A stretch of DNA of 60,000 nucleotides from Cryptomeria japonica (Eukaryota > Streptophyta > Pinopsida > Cupressales > Cupressaceae), in contig NC_081411.1 in NCBI RefSeq assembly GCF_030272615.1, forward strand, positions 44,345,517-44,405,516. The letters run 5' to 3'. Positions 24,005 to 35,130 of the stretch are shown here, in pieces. The position numbers and the translations under genes are program-made. The notes under the pieces are model-generated. The model saw nothing but the letters and a program-made list of their open reading frames with translations. It had not been told where the DNA came from and searched no databases. Numbering within the stretch: position 1 is the first letter of the stretch; each line of letters opens with the position of its first letter.

Positions 24005-24150
24005 GATCTCCTTTTGAAAGCCTAAGCCTGTGTTATCTTTGGGCTCTATTTTTGGCTGCAGCGGTTCATGTCTTCCTTGTTTGCAAGGTCCCAACACACT
24101 CTGACCATCATAACCCATTCTTTGCATAATGAGAAGGCCTTTTCCATACT
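24005..24150 (-). pseudogene. G1 G-patch-like domain in pol
   Basis: The sequence IMQRMGYDGQSVLGPCKQG followed by EPL and, after a short gap, NTGLGF fits the G-patch pattern: a hydrophobic start, Gly-Tyr, Gly at spaced positions, Pro, and a final Gly-Leu-Gly plus aromatic. G2 has the equivalent (IMQQMGYDGKGPIGKCKGG...AGLG) at about 58779-58905. G-patches are RNA-binding and are known at the protease C-terminus of some animal retroviruses. Here it lies between protease and RT. The role is inferred. Confidence 0.65.
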
Positions 24151-24883
24151 AATTTGTGGGAAGCTTAGCTTGTGGGATTTTGGTGCTAATAGGATCTTTA
24201 TAGATCCATTCTGCTAAGTCCTCATCTCTGGTCTCTTCTTCTTGACTCTTTCCATGCATGAAAGGTGTCAAAGTGCATGCTGGCTTGATCAATGGTGTTT
24301 GAAGTAACTGTTGAGGTTTACCATGAGTTCTAGGAGTAGGCATTTGTCCAACACAAAAGAGTTGGCTTAGATTGTACTCCCCCGGACCTTCCTCTGCTAT
24401 TTTCATCTTTAGCTTCTCTTGCTTGGGTATAATGATGTTTGAACTGGAAAGAGAAGTGGGACTTACATAGGACGTGGATGGGATAGCTTCTCTATTGTTG
24501 GGAACGATAATCTCTGGTTGATGATTGATATTGTTACAATATGCAAATGGATTTGCATCACCCAAGACTGTTAATTCTACACCGTTATGTGGGAACTTGA
24601 TACACTGGTGATAGGTGGATGGAACGGCTTGCATGGCGTGTATCCAAGGTCTTCCTAACAACAAATTATATGACAGAGGAAGGTCCAGAATTTGGCATAT
24701 GATGTGCTTCACCACTGGGCCCACTCGAATTGGTAGCACCACTGCTCCTTTGGATGACCGCTCTGCATCATCATAGGCTTTGATTGTTATCTTCTTGCGG
24801 GGATCCACTGATTCAATCTCATATCCCAATGCTATGACTAATTGTAGTGTACAGATATTCAGGCCTGCTCCATTGTCGATCAA
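24149..24883 (-). pseudogene. G1 aspartic protease
   Basis: The motif LIDNGAGLNICTL (catalytic Asp codon at 24875-24877) is the retropepsin active site with Asn-Gly in place of Thr/Ser-Gly. Later comes IICQILDLPLSYNLLLGRPW followed by IHAMQAVPSTYHQCIKFP, the hydrophobic-hydrophobic-Gly part plus the conserved downstream block of plant gypsy proteases. The C-terminal half of the frame is an unstructured linker towards the G-patch. The domain is readable without interruption. Confidence 0.85.
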
Positions 24884-25021
24884 GACTCGCTTGATCCTAT
24901 GTTAGTTGATAAACCCTTTGATGTGGAGTGAGGCATTATGAGGTTGCTGGAAAGATGTGTTGTCACTTTCCGAGAAAGTGAGACAAGGTGATGACCTTAG
25001 ATTTCCAACCATGGCTTGGAA

Positions 25022-27033
25022 CTAATTTGTATTGAGGTTTGCAGGGACTGACGCCTCTTGGAGAGCTTGATCCAAGATTGTTTTATGAGATGGAGATAGG
25101 CGCAATAGCTCTAAAATGGATATAAGCGTAGGTGTTTTGTCTAATTGTTCCACAAGATTGTACTGCTTTGGTATGGAGGTGGTGCCTTGTGGAGCCACGT
25201 TGATGGTGATCTTTCTACGACATGTAACAACATTGCAGGTGGAGGTGGGATTTTTGATGGTAATAGTCGCAATTTGTTCATTGACATCATATAAGTGATT
25301 CATAGTGTAATTATAAGTGGCTCGCGTATAATCATTGGTATCTGCATTTTGTCCTGACGTGGAGGGACCCCTTCGATCTTGAGATGGAAGTGGATTTTTG
25401 AACATGAGATGATCATTGTTTGTTGTTTTTGGGTCATGTCCTTCAATTTCAATCTCACCTCGGTCAATAAGATCTTGAACAAGATCTTTCAATCTGTGAC
25501 AATTGCTTGTTTTATGCCCTTTCCCTTGATGGAATTCACAATGTTCATTATACCTCCACCATGGAGGTTTGACTTGAGGTTCATAATTTGATGTTTTGGG
25601 TAATGTCACCAGATTTTGAGAAACCAACTGACGTAACACTATTTCGATGGGTTCCCCTAAGGGAGTGTATGTTCATTTTGGTTTAAAACTTTGTTGACGT
25701 TGTCTGGGTTCCTCTTAAGGGACATTGCGTCCTTGATTTGGAGGAGTAACTGTGTTATTCTTGGGTGGGGGGTGTTGTCCTGCAAATCGGACCACAGGTT
25801 GTGCACTTTTAATAGTTCTTGCATCCACAACCCCGTCGTTGACGACATTTTTATTTTTGTTCCAAAAGTTAGGCTTGTCACTATTGAAGCGTGGGTGAGG
25901 GCCATCCTTTGGCTCATTATATATCTTGATAAGCCCTTTCTTGATGAGAGCCCGCTCACATTTTAAACCTTTTGTGATCATGTCATTGAAAGAGTCTATC
26001 TTTTACGTCCAGGTGAAATTCCATTTCTTTGTTTAAGTTGGAAATAAATATTTCCACTAGTTCTTGTTCAGGTAACTGAAGAGAACGTCTGCTAGACATT
26101 TGACGTCATCATTGTAGAAAGACTGAAAATAGCTCACCTGGTTTTTGTTTAGTGTTACATAGATCAGCCGTTGTGATATCACGTTCAATATTGTGAGTAA
26201 TGTGCTAGGAACTTCTGGATTAGTTCTTCGAAGGTCCTAATGCCACCTAGTAGTCGAGAAAACCATGATGTGGTTGTTCCTCCCAAGATTTGGGGAAAAA
26301 GTCGCATTAGGTAGGTATCTTCGTATGCCACTTTGAGGCAAGCTGAATGGAACTCTCTAACATGATCATGAGGATCTCTTTTTCCTCTATACTTTTCGAA
26401 CTTGGGTGTTTCAAACCTATGTGCAAAAGGTGGCATATGTAGATTCCTATCAAAGGGATAGGGACAAATGTCATTAAGTGAAAACTCATTAGTTCTCACA
26501 CCACTATGAAGTTGTTGGGCAAGATTATCAACTTGTTGCCACAACAGGTCTATGTCATTTGGAGGAGGAGGAGGTGGGGGATTACCTTGATGAAGGTTGT
26601 ATTTGATGTGATCTCGTCCTCTTTCATCCTCATTATGACTTTGGCATTCTGATGCTTGTCTTAGTTGTGCAACATCAAAGTCGGAGGGTATTTTGGCTCC
26701 TTTTTGAGCAAGCCTTAAAAAGTGAGCATTAGCATTGCTCCTGAGTATTTCATCAAATAGTCGATTAAAGAGAGGGTTGTGTTGTGCCCTTTCTATTGCC
26801 GCAAGTGTAGGAGTACTTGGATTTTCGTCATTTTCATTTCCTCCAAGGGCTTCTTGGAATTCATTGAGGTTTTCCTCCTCTTCTTCCTCAATTTCGATTT
26901 GTCTAATTCTTGATCTAGTATGAGCCATTTTGTTTATAAGCTTTTGTTGAAGTTGGGTGAAAATGATGATGAGTTGTTGATGAAATGAGAGATTTATGTT
27001 TGGTGGAGTGTTTTGCATATGGATCTCTAACAC
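25022..27033 (-). pseudogene. G1 gag with zinc-knuckle-like region
   Basis: The first open frame is 27033-26185. I prefer the inner start MAHTRSRIRQIE at 26928. The acidic N-terminus (EIEEEEEE) is followed by the gypsy gag core: FAHRFETPKFEKYRGKRDP, then HVREFHSACLKVAYEDTYLM, then TTSWFSRLLGGIRTFEELI. After frame breaks near 26180 the gag C-terminus follows (25981-25657, NFWNKNKNVVNDGVVD). The next frame (25639-25022) has YNEHCEFHQGKGHKTSNCHR, a C-x2-H-x4-H-x4-C nucleic-acid-binding finger, then LVQDLIDRGEIEIEG. The equivalent in G2 is at 55991-57837. Confidence 0.88.
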
Positions 27034-27366
27034 TTAAAGGTGGATGTTACTAAAGTCTTTCTAAGAATTGCTTGGTGTGTTGTGTTGACAATTTTTGATG
27101 TGATAAGGTTTAGAGAAATCTGAGATGTGTTACAAACTTAACTACCTAGTAATGAGAGGATTCACTCATAGACTAGTTTTAACTTGCGTAGAAATGTCTC
27201 TTAGGATAAGTTTATCCTAGATGTAGAGACACTCTAAAAGTGATGTGTTTATGTGTTTGATTCAAGCAATTACTAAAAGGAACTTTTGGACAAGACCTCT
27301 TTATGTTTTGAGAGTTGAAAATGGGTTGATATGTGTGAATGTGTGAATTTATGAAATGTTTAAACT

Positions 27367-27750
27367 TCAATAAAAGCTCCGTGTTACATATGGAACAAAT
27401 TCTACTTCTTCTCTTTCAAGAGTTGGTGCTTCTTCTGGAGCTACGTTATATGTGAAGCAAATGTCTGGAAAGAAGTTAGGATTGATTTTGCCTCCTTTGT
27501 TCTTGTGATAACTCAAAGCTCTAAATTGCATAAAAGCTTTGCGCTTTAATGACTCTGGATCAAACTCGGTAGATTTCCCTTTAAGGTATAAACGCATGTG
27601 ACGTAGAAAATCTCCATGAGAGACAAATTTTTGTCTATTTAGATAGAAGAACTTTCTCCTTTTGATAAGAGGCTTTGAGCTCAATGGTCTTTTCTTCAAG
27701 TTGATACGTTGATGAGGATTCTTCTTTCTCAAGATGTGAAGAATGGTCAT
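27367..27750 (-). CDS. G1 small conserved ORF upstream of gag (ORF1)
   Basis: 127 codons plus stop from the ATG at 27750 (MTILHILRKK). An upstream in-frame ATG at 27918 exists, but G2 homology begins only at MTILHIL, so the inner start is chosen. The protein is strongly basic: LKKRPLSSKPLIKRRKFFYL, then NRQKFVSHGDFLRHMRLYLK, then GGKINPNFFPD, and an acidic tail ending EFVPYVTRSFY. G2 has a 128-residue relative at 55603-55989 with the same landmarks. Conservation in two divergent elements argues that it is a real protein. Ogre-type elements are known to carry an ORF1 before gag, but I cannot say that this one is homologous. Function unknown. Confidence 0.7.
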   Translation of the reverse strand: MTILHILRKKNPHQRINLKKRPLSSKPLIKRRKFFYLNRQKFVSHGDFLRHMRLYLKGKSTEFDPESLKRKAFMQFRALSYHKNKGGKINPNFFPDICFTYNVAPEEAPTLEREEVEFVPYVTRSFY

Positions 27751-27918
27751 ATAGTTTTGATACTTTTTGTTTTTGCACTTTGTTTTTGATCTTTTGTTTG
27801 GTATTTGAAACTGTTTTTGTGTTGGATGGATACTTGTTTTGGAATAGGATGTTTGATTTTTCTTTGACAAGAAAACAAAGCAAACACACAAACACAAGAA
27901 TGTTGCCTCAAAAGGCAC

Positions 27919-29385
27919 AAATAAGTGTGGGTCTAGATCAACCCAATCTTTGAACTTTTATGACCCTTTCCTTTAAATGTATTTTAGGTGTTTTTCCAAA
28001 GCCCAAAGTCGGCTCAATTTGCATTGGTCTGAAACAAAAACAAAGACACTTCAAACACTTTTTATCCCTAAGGTCAAATGGCCAGTTGCGATAATTTCAG
28101 CCCACATCTTGATATTTCTTCGACTTTGGTACTACATACCTTATGAATCCCATCGTGGTAGGTAAGGATGTGATATACTAAGTCTTGCACGAGCATAACA
28201 AATAGATGATCCCTATGATGGGGGAGTCACCACTTTCATCAAGCCATAAGTGACTTTTCAAAAAGCTATGTTTCTACTCAAGGAAATATGTATGGTGAGT
28301 ATCTTGGGAGCAAAACCATCTATGCTCTTGCACTGAATTTATCACAAATATCCTGAATCAATAGAATGGGTGGGCTACTACTTAAAGGTGTTTAGTAATG
28401 TTCAATGTTTTTGGACATAAGTTCATTCTGCAGTGACTCAGTTAAGAGCCTTGTAACTTGTGGTGGGGCCCATTTGTCCTTTCGACAAGTTTCATTGTAG
28501 GAAGAACTATACCCAAGGCTACAACTTTCGCTCACACCTAATTTCTATAGTGGCTCAAATGATTTACCGTGCGAGGTTGTTCCCAAGAGTGATGTGTCTC
28601 TTGGCAGGCCTCTCTTAAAAAGATAAAATTTGAGTGTTACTAACACTTTTCTCTTGCACCTAGGAGCACGAGAGCCAAATGAGAGGATAGTGTGTATTAG
28701 AAGTAGGACCACTCGACAAACTCTTTTGCACAAGTGTGCTAGACACAAAATACACTTGTTCTTTTTAACTTATCATTACAATGATGTTCTATCTATTTGG
28801 AGATGTTGCTCCAACAACCATGATGTTCTTTTTAACTTCAAAGGCAATATGTTTGAGTAACTAGGATTTTGAAATCCTGGTCAACTGAATTTGAAACACG
28901 TATGCATGAAGTAAATCGTTTTGAGAACAACTTTGACAAATTGGGGATTATTTTTAACTTGCACAAAAAAATGAAGTGTTGATTGTGAATTTTAGTTTGA
29001 TGCAAGAAATAAAATTTGTCTTGTCTTGTTTTAAGCACCAAAATAGAGTGTATCCCTAACTTGCAATGAAAGCAAATTTGTTTTGTTGATTTTTAGAACA
29101 CCAAAATGAAGATTTGAATCCTAACTTGCAAGTAAACAAAATTGTTTTTGTTGATTTTTAAACACCAAAAGAAGTGAACCTAACTTGCAAGGAAATAAAA
29201 TTTGTTTTTTTGATTTTTAAGCACCAAAAGAAGTGTTTTTGATTGTTAAGTACAAAAAGGGGTTAGTTTAAAACCTGCACATGAAACAAATAGTTAGAAA
29301 AATCCGAAAACATGGTGGGCTTTCACAAGCCTTAAAAAAATATTATTGGTTACAAGGCCTTTCTTTTACAACATTCTGTTACAAT
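27919..29385 (-). other. G1 untranslated leader
   Basis: No convincing ORF. A tandem repeat of about 60-65 bp with CTAACTTGCA (29056, 29121, 29180) and TTGATTTTTAA-CACCAAAA lies at 29040-29245. The rest is ordinary leader sequence between ORF1 and the periodic array near the PBS. Confidence 0.6.
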
Positions 29386-29640
29386 AGCGCTACTCTGTGT
29401 GACAACAAAAGGGCTACTTAACACAAACACGCTAAACTATAGACAAATGCGCTAAACTAATATTTTTAAATAGCAAGTACAAGTGCACTACAATAGTGAC
29501 AAAAGCGCTAGTTAACTATCAAAAGTGCTATAACATGGGCAATAGCACTAAATTTGAGACAATAATGCTATTGTAAGAATAATAGCGCCAAAATATCAAA
29601 TTACACTAGCGCTAAAACGCGAATAAAAGCGCCAAAGTGC
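29386..29640 (-). repeat. G1 periodic TAGCGC array next to PBS
   Basis: On the element strand the motif TAGCGC(T), with variants TAGTGC, TAGCAC and TGGCGC, recurs about 13 times. The last base of the plus-strand motif (AGCGCTA) falls at 29490, 29510, 29530, 29550, 29570, 29590, then 29614 and 29634, so spacing is 20 bp with one slip. Between 29392 and 29490 the spacing is less regular (18-36). The array ends about 60 bp from the PBS. G2 has a 21-bp version in the same place. Confidence 0.8.
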
Positions 29641-29697
29641 GACCTGTGTGGCAATTCAAACAAAAAAGTTAGTAGCTTTGTAGAGAAATCTCGTGTT

Positions 29698-29718
29698 GGA
29701 TTCACGTCGGGTTCACCA
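29698..29718 (-). other. G1 primer binding site, tRNA-Trp type
   Basis: TGGTGAACCCGACGTGAATC on the minus strand, two bases from the 5' LTR edge at 29721. It is complementary to the 3' end of plant tRNA-Trp, including CCA, over about 20 bases as I recall that tRNA. Confidence 0.75.
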
Positions 29719-29720
29719 AA

Positions 29721-31200
29721 TGATGCTCTGCAAAATGGACAAGGTTAGACTGGAACCTGTGGTGGAATAACACACAAAAATACAAGACAACAAAGGCAAA
29801 TGTTAGTGTTAATCAACCAAAGACTAATCTAAGCAGACATATCAAAAGAGACACTAAAAACATGATAAGATATCTAACTATGGAAGAAAATACAACAAGG
29901 CATCTCCAAATGCCTTCTCTCATGCTCTTAGCTCCTTCTCCTTTGTTCCTCTCCTCTCCAAGTTCCAAATTAGTGTAGCTCTCAGCAGCTTTTTGCACTA
30001 TGGATACTTATGGAGGTTCAAGATTGAAATGTTTTAACTATGCTATGCAAGTGTAAAACAAACTAATAAGACATATTATGAAAATGAACTAAGATTTATT
30101 TTAGTCCAAAATGACAATATATGTGATTTATGCTAAATGCTCTCTCTAAAATTCACTATAGATTAAATGCATACAAGTTTTTAGGATCTGGATTATGAAG
30201 AAATGGGCTCTATTTATAGGAAAGATGGAGCAATGGATGGTTGAGACTGAGTAATCTCAACAAGGGTCGGGATTGAATGATATTCAATCCATGTGAGGAC
30301 TTTCAACCCAATCCCAGGATGACAAGTGTCAACATGAGATGGGTTGAGAGGAGAGGGAAGAAACATTAAATGCTTGACATGACCTGGGAGTCAACTTGGG
30401 GGTTAAGGTTAAGGTTAGGTTGAGTGAATAAATTCTTTATTCAAAGAATAAAGCTTTTATCCAATGGATAAAATCTTGTGCAAAGGTTAAAGGGATAACC
30501 ATGGTCAAAGCAATAAATGCTTGAGAAGACACATGGGTTACATGAGGGTTGAGTTAGGGGTTAAAAGTTTCTAACCATGGGTGCAAGTGGAATTAACCAT
30601 AAATGGTTGTGGAAGAGCCATTAATGGTCATGTAAGAGCTATTAGTGGTTTGGAAGACTTTAGAGGTTGGATTGTTGAACACATAAAGCATCTAATGCTT
30701 TTCAAAGACTTTGAAGTCTTTGAGAAGTGACTCCAAGTTGCTGAGGAATGTGACAATAATTAGGGGATGGACTAGGTTAATTAGGAAGGGGTTAGAAGAA
30801 TCTAGAAGGGGATTAGGTTTGCAAGTGGGTTTGGTGGGTGAGGGAAAATATGATTTTAATTAAAATAAAATTAATTTATTTCAACTTGTGGTTGCAACTT
30901 GCATTTTTAGGAGAATGCAAGTGGGGGGGATTTAATGATTTTAAATAAATGTTTTATTTAATTTATTTAAAAGAGGAAAGGAGATTAAATTGAATAAATA
31001 GGATTTATTCATTTAATTGATTGCGAATTTGGTTTAATGAATTAATTAAAATAAATTGAATAATTTATTTAATTAATAGGAGAATGTTTTGAAGATGAAT
31101 TAATTAAATGTTAATTTAATTAACTGATGGCTAGTGGTTTTTTAATCAAATAAATAGCTAATATTCATTTAATTAAAATGGACAAATTTATGTGACTACA
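29721..31200 (-). repeat. G1 5' LTR
   Basis: 1480 bp, partner of 14425-15930 with scattered differences. It begins TGTAGTCACATAAAT at 31200 in the element sense. A TATA box lies at 30207-30218. A second copy of the short ORF-like text at 29998-29813 matches that at 14702-14520 because both lie in the LTR, and it is not a gene. Confidence 0.93.
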
Positions 31201-32030
31201 ACTGGTATATGACCAATCTTGTTGCATGCAAAACATTTTAAAGGTAGCTTACCTCTATATTTACCAGTGCCTCTAGGCAGTCGTTTTGCCAATATTGCTT
31301 CAAGTTCCACTAGGCTATCTTCATCTTCAACGTCTCTGCTGGATCTAGATTCATAGCTATGGTCGGTATCTCTACTTCTTCTCACAGATGAGTTAGAGAC
31401 AAAAGCTCTAAATGCAAATTCTGATTTCTGTACACTACCATCATAGCCATTTAGTTCAAAAGCAGTAAGTTTGCCAATAATAGAGTCAAGAGTTGCCTTT
31501 GTCTTGTCAATGGATTTCAGCTCCTGAATAGCTGCAACTCGGATAACATAGAATAGTAGAAGGGTTCTTAGTACCTTACTGATTACTGTGGCATCTTCCA
31601 CTTTCCCTCTTGCACTCTTTATCTCACCAACTATCACTTTAATCCTTTTACCATACTGCTAGATATTCTCACCTTCGGACATTCTCATGTCATCAAACTT
31701 TCCTCTTAAACTCTCCTCTTTGACAATATTAACATGTTCATCACCGCTATAAATATCTTCTAGTTTCTTCCATACTTCATATGCAGTTTCAAGATCATGA
31801 ACATCTACATATTTAGCATCAGACAGTGAACTAATAATAGCCTCTAATGCTTGATTATTTTCTTGCTGTTCTTTCTTCTGATCATCAGTTAGGGTTCCAG
31901 TATGTGTAATATACTTATTTTCTATATGATCCCAATAATTACTACCAAGAATCTTAAAGGAAATCTTAATTCTATCACTCCATATTCTATAGTTAGCTTT
32001 GTTGAACTTCAGACCTTCTTTCTTCATCAT
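31201..32030 (-). pseudogene. C1 gag (copia), interrupted by G1 in the zinc knuckle
   Basis: The frame starts MMKKEGLKFNKANYRIWSDR at 32030, a copia gag start (substrate-like N-Y-x-x-W). It continues with AIISSLSDAKYVDVHDLETA and YEVWKKLEDIYSGDE. A TAG stop near 31659 follows SEGENI. The same frame then reads on (31637) through VISKVLRTLLLFYVIRVAAI and LDSIIGKLTAFELNGYD to the knuckle CFACNKIGHIP, where G1 begins at 31200. The knuckle is completed at 14424. The tract between ATG and PBS is about 57 bases. Confidence 0.9.
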
Positions 32031-32087
32031 GATCTACAAGATCTTTTCTTCAAGCTGTTAGGATTTTAGATTAAGAGGACCTGAGAT

Positions 32088-32099
32088 GCTCCGATAACA
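32088..32099 (-). other. C1 primer binding site, initiator tRNA-Met type
   Basis: TGTTATCGGAGC in the element sense, 10 of 12 matches to TGGTATCAGAGC, the usual plant copia PBS. It lies close to the 5' LTR end (32105). Confidence 0.65.
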
Positions 32100-32104
32100 A
32101 TTGA

Positions 32105-33542
32105 TGGTATGATGAAAGAATAAGTATCTAGTAGAATACTGAGAGGGGGAAGGGTGAATCAGTATATTAAAAAACTGATACAAAGTTCCCAAACTCAAAC
32201 TCAGTCACACAAAGTAAACATATCTCAGTCAAGATCAATATTCATAAGGATACTTGACATCAACCAGTTTAACTGTTATGACAACTTAACAGTAAACAAC
32301 TTCAATGTTGCAAACATCAACAATGCTTAATCATAACTCAACATATTCATCTCTCAATGCTTCTACTTATCATGCCTTATCAGAAGTTAATCAAATCAAC
32401 AAATAAGATAATAACCACAAAAACATTCACCATTTGACACAAATGTTTATACGTGGAAAACCCAAATAGGTAAAAACCACAGTTAGATGAGACTCACAAG
32501 GATAGCTATCTGAACTCTTTTGAACTTCACCCTCTTAGGAGCCAAGCCTATTAAAGCTTTACAATAAGTCCTGTTAAGAACTAATTCCGGTTAGGAATCA
32601 CTCAGTTAAGGAAATTACAAATATGCCTTCATGAAAAGAACAATACCCTATTAGGAGTAACCTCACTGGAGGATTTAATAATCCAAGCTAATGGACCCCC
32701 TTGTTAGAGTATTTAATGAGTAACCAAGCTTGTTAGAGATTACCCGGTTAAGGGATTTCACTTCTACTATAATTGTTAGAAAACAACAGGTTTTCTTGAT
32801 TTGTCTGAGTAGCACTACATTTGCTTGATCAGATCCTTCTAAGCTTCAATCTGGCTTCACTCAAAGTACAGCTCCATTCACTAAGTAGGAAACTACACAC
32901 TCAATAGGTTTCAATCAACCTTGCCAACAACCCTTACAAACAACTTCATCGACCTTAAATAAAAATCAATTATGTCGGTAACACAACAAAAACCTAATTC
33001 TCATCATCGAGATTACAAACAAGTCAGTACAATCTTGATCATTGGAAATCATGACAATCTCTTCACATTCTTCAAGAAAATTCCAACTGCTCCATGATCA
33101 CCGCTTCATCGGACTTTGTAACTCATCACACGCTGTGCATTAGATGCAATCCACTTTGCTCCTTGCCTAGACAATAAACAAACATGCCAAATTAATTTGA
33201 ACTTATCCTCATACAATGATCACATGTGTCTCCATCATTACCACTTATCAAATAATAAACCAACAAACTTGATCGGTTAGGGTTTAACAACTGATAGGGT
33301 TTACCAGTTACATTGCATAGAAATGTTTAACCTTTTACACCGGTTTACTGGTTCAACTCACAAAATTTACATACCAGTTTACAACATCTTCCACAAATCT
33401 CTTCTTACCGGTTACTAGCCAATATCAAAAACAACAATATGGACAATAACATGAATACCATTACCGGTTCAATTAACATCAATGACAACATATCATTAAT
33501 GCAATCTCTATGCAAAATGCCAAAAAACTCAAAATGCCAACA
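32105..33542 (-). repeat. C1 5' LTR
   Basis: 1438 bp, similar to 9726-11164 from end to end. It is followed on the plus strand by ATCCCAAAATGCCATAA and then CT-rich sequence that continues the tract at 9485-9725. Confidence 0.9.
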
Positions 33543-33559
33543 ATCCCAAAATGCCATAA

Positions 33560-33690
33560 CTCTCCCCTCACCCCTCTATCCCCTAATCTCTCTCTCTCCC
33601 CCTTAATCTCCCTCTCTCCCCCTCTCCCCTAGTCTCTCTCTCTCTCCCCCCCCCCTCTCTCTCTCTCTCCCCCCCCCTCTCTCTCTCTCT
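33560..33690. repeat. CT microsatellite, continuation beyond C1
   Basis: CTCTCCCC and CTCTCTCT runs. They are the other half of the pyrimidine tract into which C1 inserted. Confidence 0.8.
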
Positions 33691-33708
33691 AAAATATGAG
33701 TAATAAAA

Positions 33709-33834
33709 TTGGATATCGGATATCTAATTTCTATCACTGCCATTAATGTGGCAACAGTAAAAAAAAGGCGGCAACGGGAAAAATTTTGGGACCACAAATT
33801 TATACATAAAAATCAGATATCGGATATCCAATTT
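33709..33834. repeat. T1 internal GGATATC motifs upstream of the transposase gene
   Basis: GGATATCGGATATC at 33711-33724 and AGATATCGGATATCC at 33815-33829, each in an AAAATC/AATTTT context. They resemble the subterminal blocks at 6749 and 48407 and the motifs at 46284-46412. The first codon of the transposase frame is about 185 bases downstream. Confidence 0.55.
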
Positions 33835-34362
33835 TTGTAAATAAAAAATAGCCTTGTGGGCCATTTTGTGGATTCCAATGGCCCACAGTCTTCACATTTT
33901 GTTTTCTGTCGATGATCATGGGTTTTTAGACAAGTTGAGACAAATTTGTGCTTTTGAGAGATTCTTAAAGTCAAATCTTATATTGTCAATCATTTAGGAG
34001 CATTTTTGTGGAGGTAAATGGGGAGTAGTAGTTGTCGGAAGTCTAACCGCAAAAGAAAACTTTCAAATGACCAAATTGAAGTGTATAGAGAAAGAGATAG
34101 AGAAGGTCATAGGAGGAGAAGACAAGGTATGTTAAATATTGCTAATGTTACTTCAAGTGAAGAGGAAATTGAATTTGAAAATGTTGAGCAAGTTATTGAA
34201 AATGAAATGTAGATTTTGAAAGTGAAAATTTTGAATATGTTGAAAGTGATAATGAAAATGCTCAACATGACGTGAGAATGGAAAGTGAAAATTTGGGAGT
34301 TGACAATGAAGGTGTCCATAATTTTGGTGTAAATATGAAATGTTTTTACATTGGAGGTGAAA

Positions 34363-34452
34363 ACATAGAAAATTTTGACATAGGAGGTGAACATGTGGAA
34401 AATTTTGACATTGGAGGTGAAAATGTGGAAAACTTTGACATTGAAGGTGAAA
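34363..34452 (+). repeat. 30-bp coding repeat in transposase N-terminus
   Basis: Three tandem units encode (G)GEN(I/V)ENFDI-type decapeptides rich in Glu, Asn and Asp. The unit length of 30 bp keeps the frame. Confidence 0.75.
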
Positions 34453-34751
34453 TTGCTCAACCAACTAAACATTAGGTAGCACCTAATTACTTTAGAAATG
34501 AAGACCCTCTCATGGATGAAAGACAAATTAAAAATCCAAGACCTTCAAGAACCCCAAAATGGTTACTTGAAATTGATGAGAACATTATTGCGAATCTTGA
34601 AGGCAAGAGGTCAACAAGAACCATTCGGTTGTGGGCTACACAACTTTTCGACCAAAATTTTAGCAATAAGACATTGATCGAGCAATGCCAACTCTTTGTT
34701 CAATTTACCTAAAGATGATAAAGATGAGACCATTGCTAAAAAAATTGAAGA

Positions 34752-35130
34752 TATTGGAGTTGAGAAATACAACCCCACAGGAGCCTGAAGATCTTCTGCA
34801 AGCTAAATAACTTGTTACAAGGAGAAGCAAGGAAGCAAAAATCTGAAGAAAACAAAACACAGGAAAAATATGCTCAAAAGATGAGAGATCCAATTCACCA
34901 AAAATGTATTGTGAATAATTGTGAATAATAATACAATGAAAAGCAAAATTAACCTCTAATAGGTCTATAAACCCTAAAAAGAGAAAACCCTAGGCTTGCA
35001 CATAATAATTAATAAAATAATTAATTATTATGCACCTAATGTTAGCTTAAGTGTAAAAAGATAATAGGGAACTTAAATAATTAAACAAATATTGTTTAAT
35101 TAATCAAGTAAAGACCTAATTACTCTAACA
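34752..35130 (-). repeat. N1 3' LTR
   Basis: 379 bp, nearly the same as 37110-37480 by eye. One visible difference is an added TTGTGAATAA near 34919. Confidence 0.92.

Larger units (their letters stand above)
14425..31200 (-). mobile_element. G1: Ty3/gypsy retrotransposon (dual RNase H, Tat/Ogre-like)
   Basis: Two LTRs (14425-15930 and 29721-31200), a tRNA-Trp PBS, a PPT, an upstream ORF, gag, protease, G-patch-like segment, RT, RNase H, second RNase H and integrase all lie in order on the minus strand. The element is 16.8 kb including a 1.18-kb solo LTR. It sits inside the gag zinc knuckle of C1: GGTCATATACCAG on the right and CAGCAAATTGCC on the left give the expected knuckle when read across. 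The flanking pentamers (CCAGT and GCAGC, element sense) fit a TSD of CCAGC with one change in each. The second, plant-type RNase H after the first is the mark of the Tat lineage. Confidence 0.92.
9726..33542 (-). mobile_element. C1: Ty1/copia retrotransposon, split by gypsy G1
   Basis: Two LTRs of nearly the same length (9726-11164 and 32105-33542) are similar throughout by eye and start and end alike (TGTTGGCATTTTGAG...CATCATACCA in the element sense). Between them on the minus strand lie gag (32030 down to 31201), protease, integrase, RT and RNase H (14424 down to 11514), the copia order. The element is about 7.0 kb once G1 is left out. The flanks are CT microsatellite on both sides, so I cannot define a TSD. 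It is defective: gag has a stop, and the RT lacks its catalytic segment. Confidence 0.9.

Noticed and set aside
29813-29998. Repeated short frame MQKAAESYTNLELGEERNKG also at 14702
   Set aside because: It lies in both G1 LTRs and is part of the repeat. There is no sign of a coding role.
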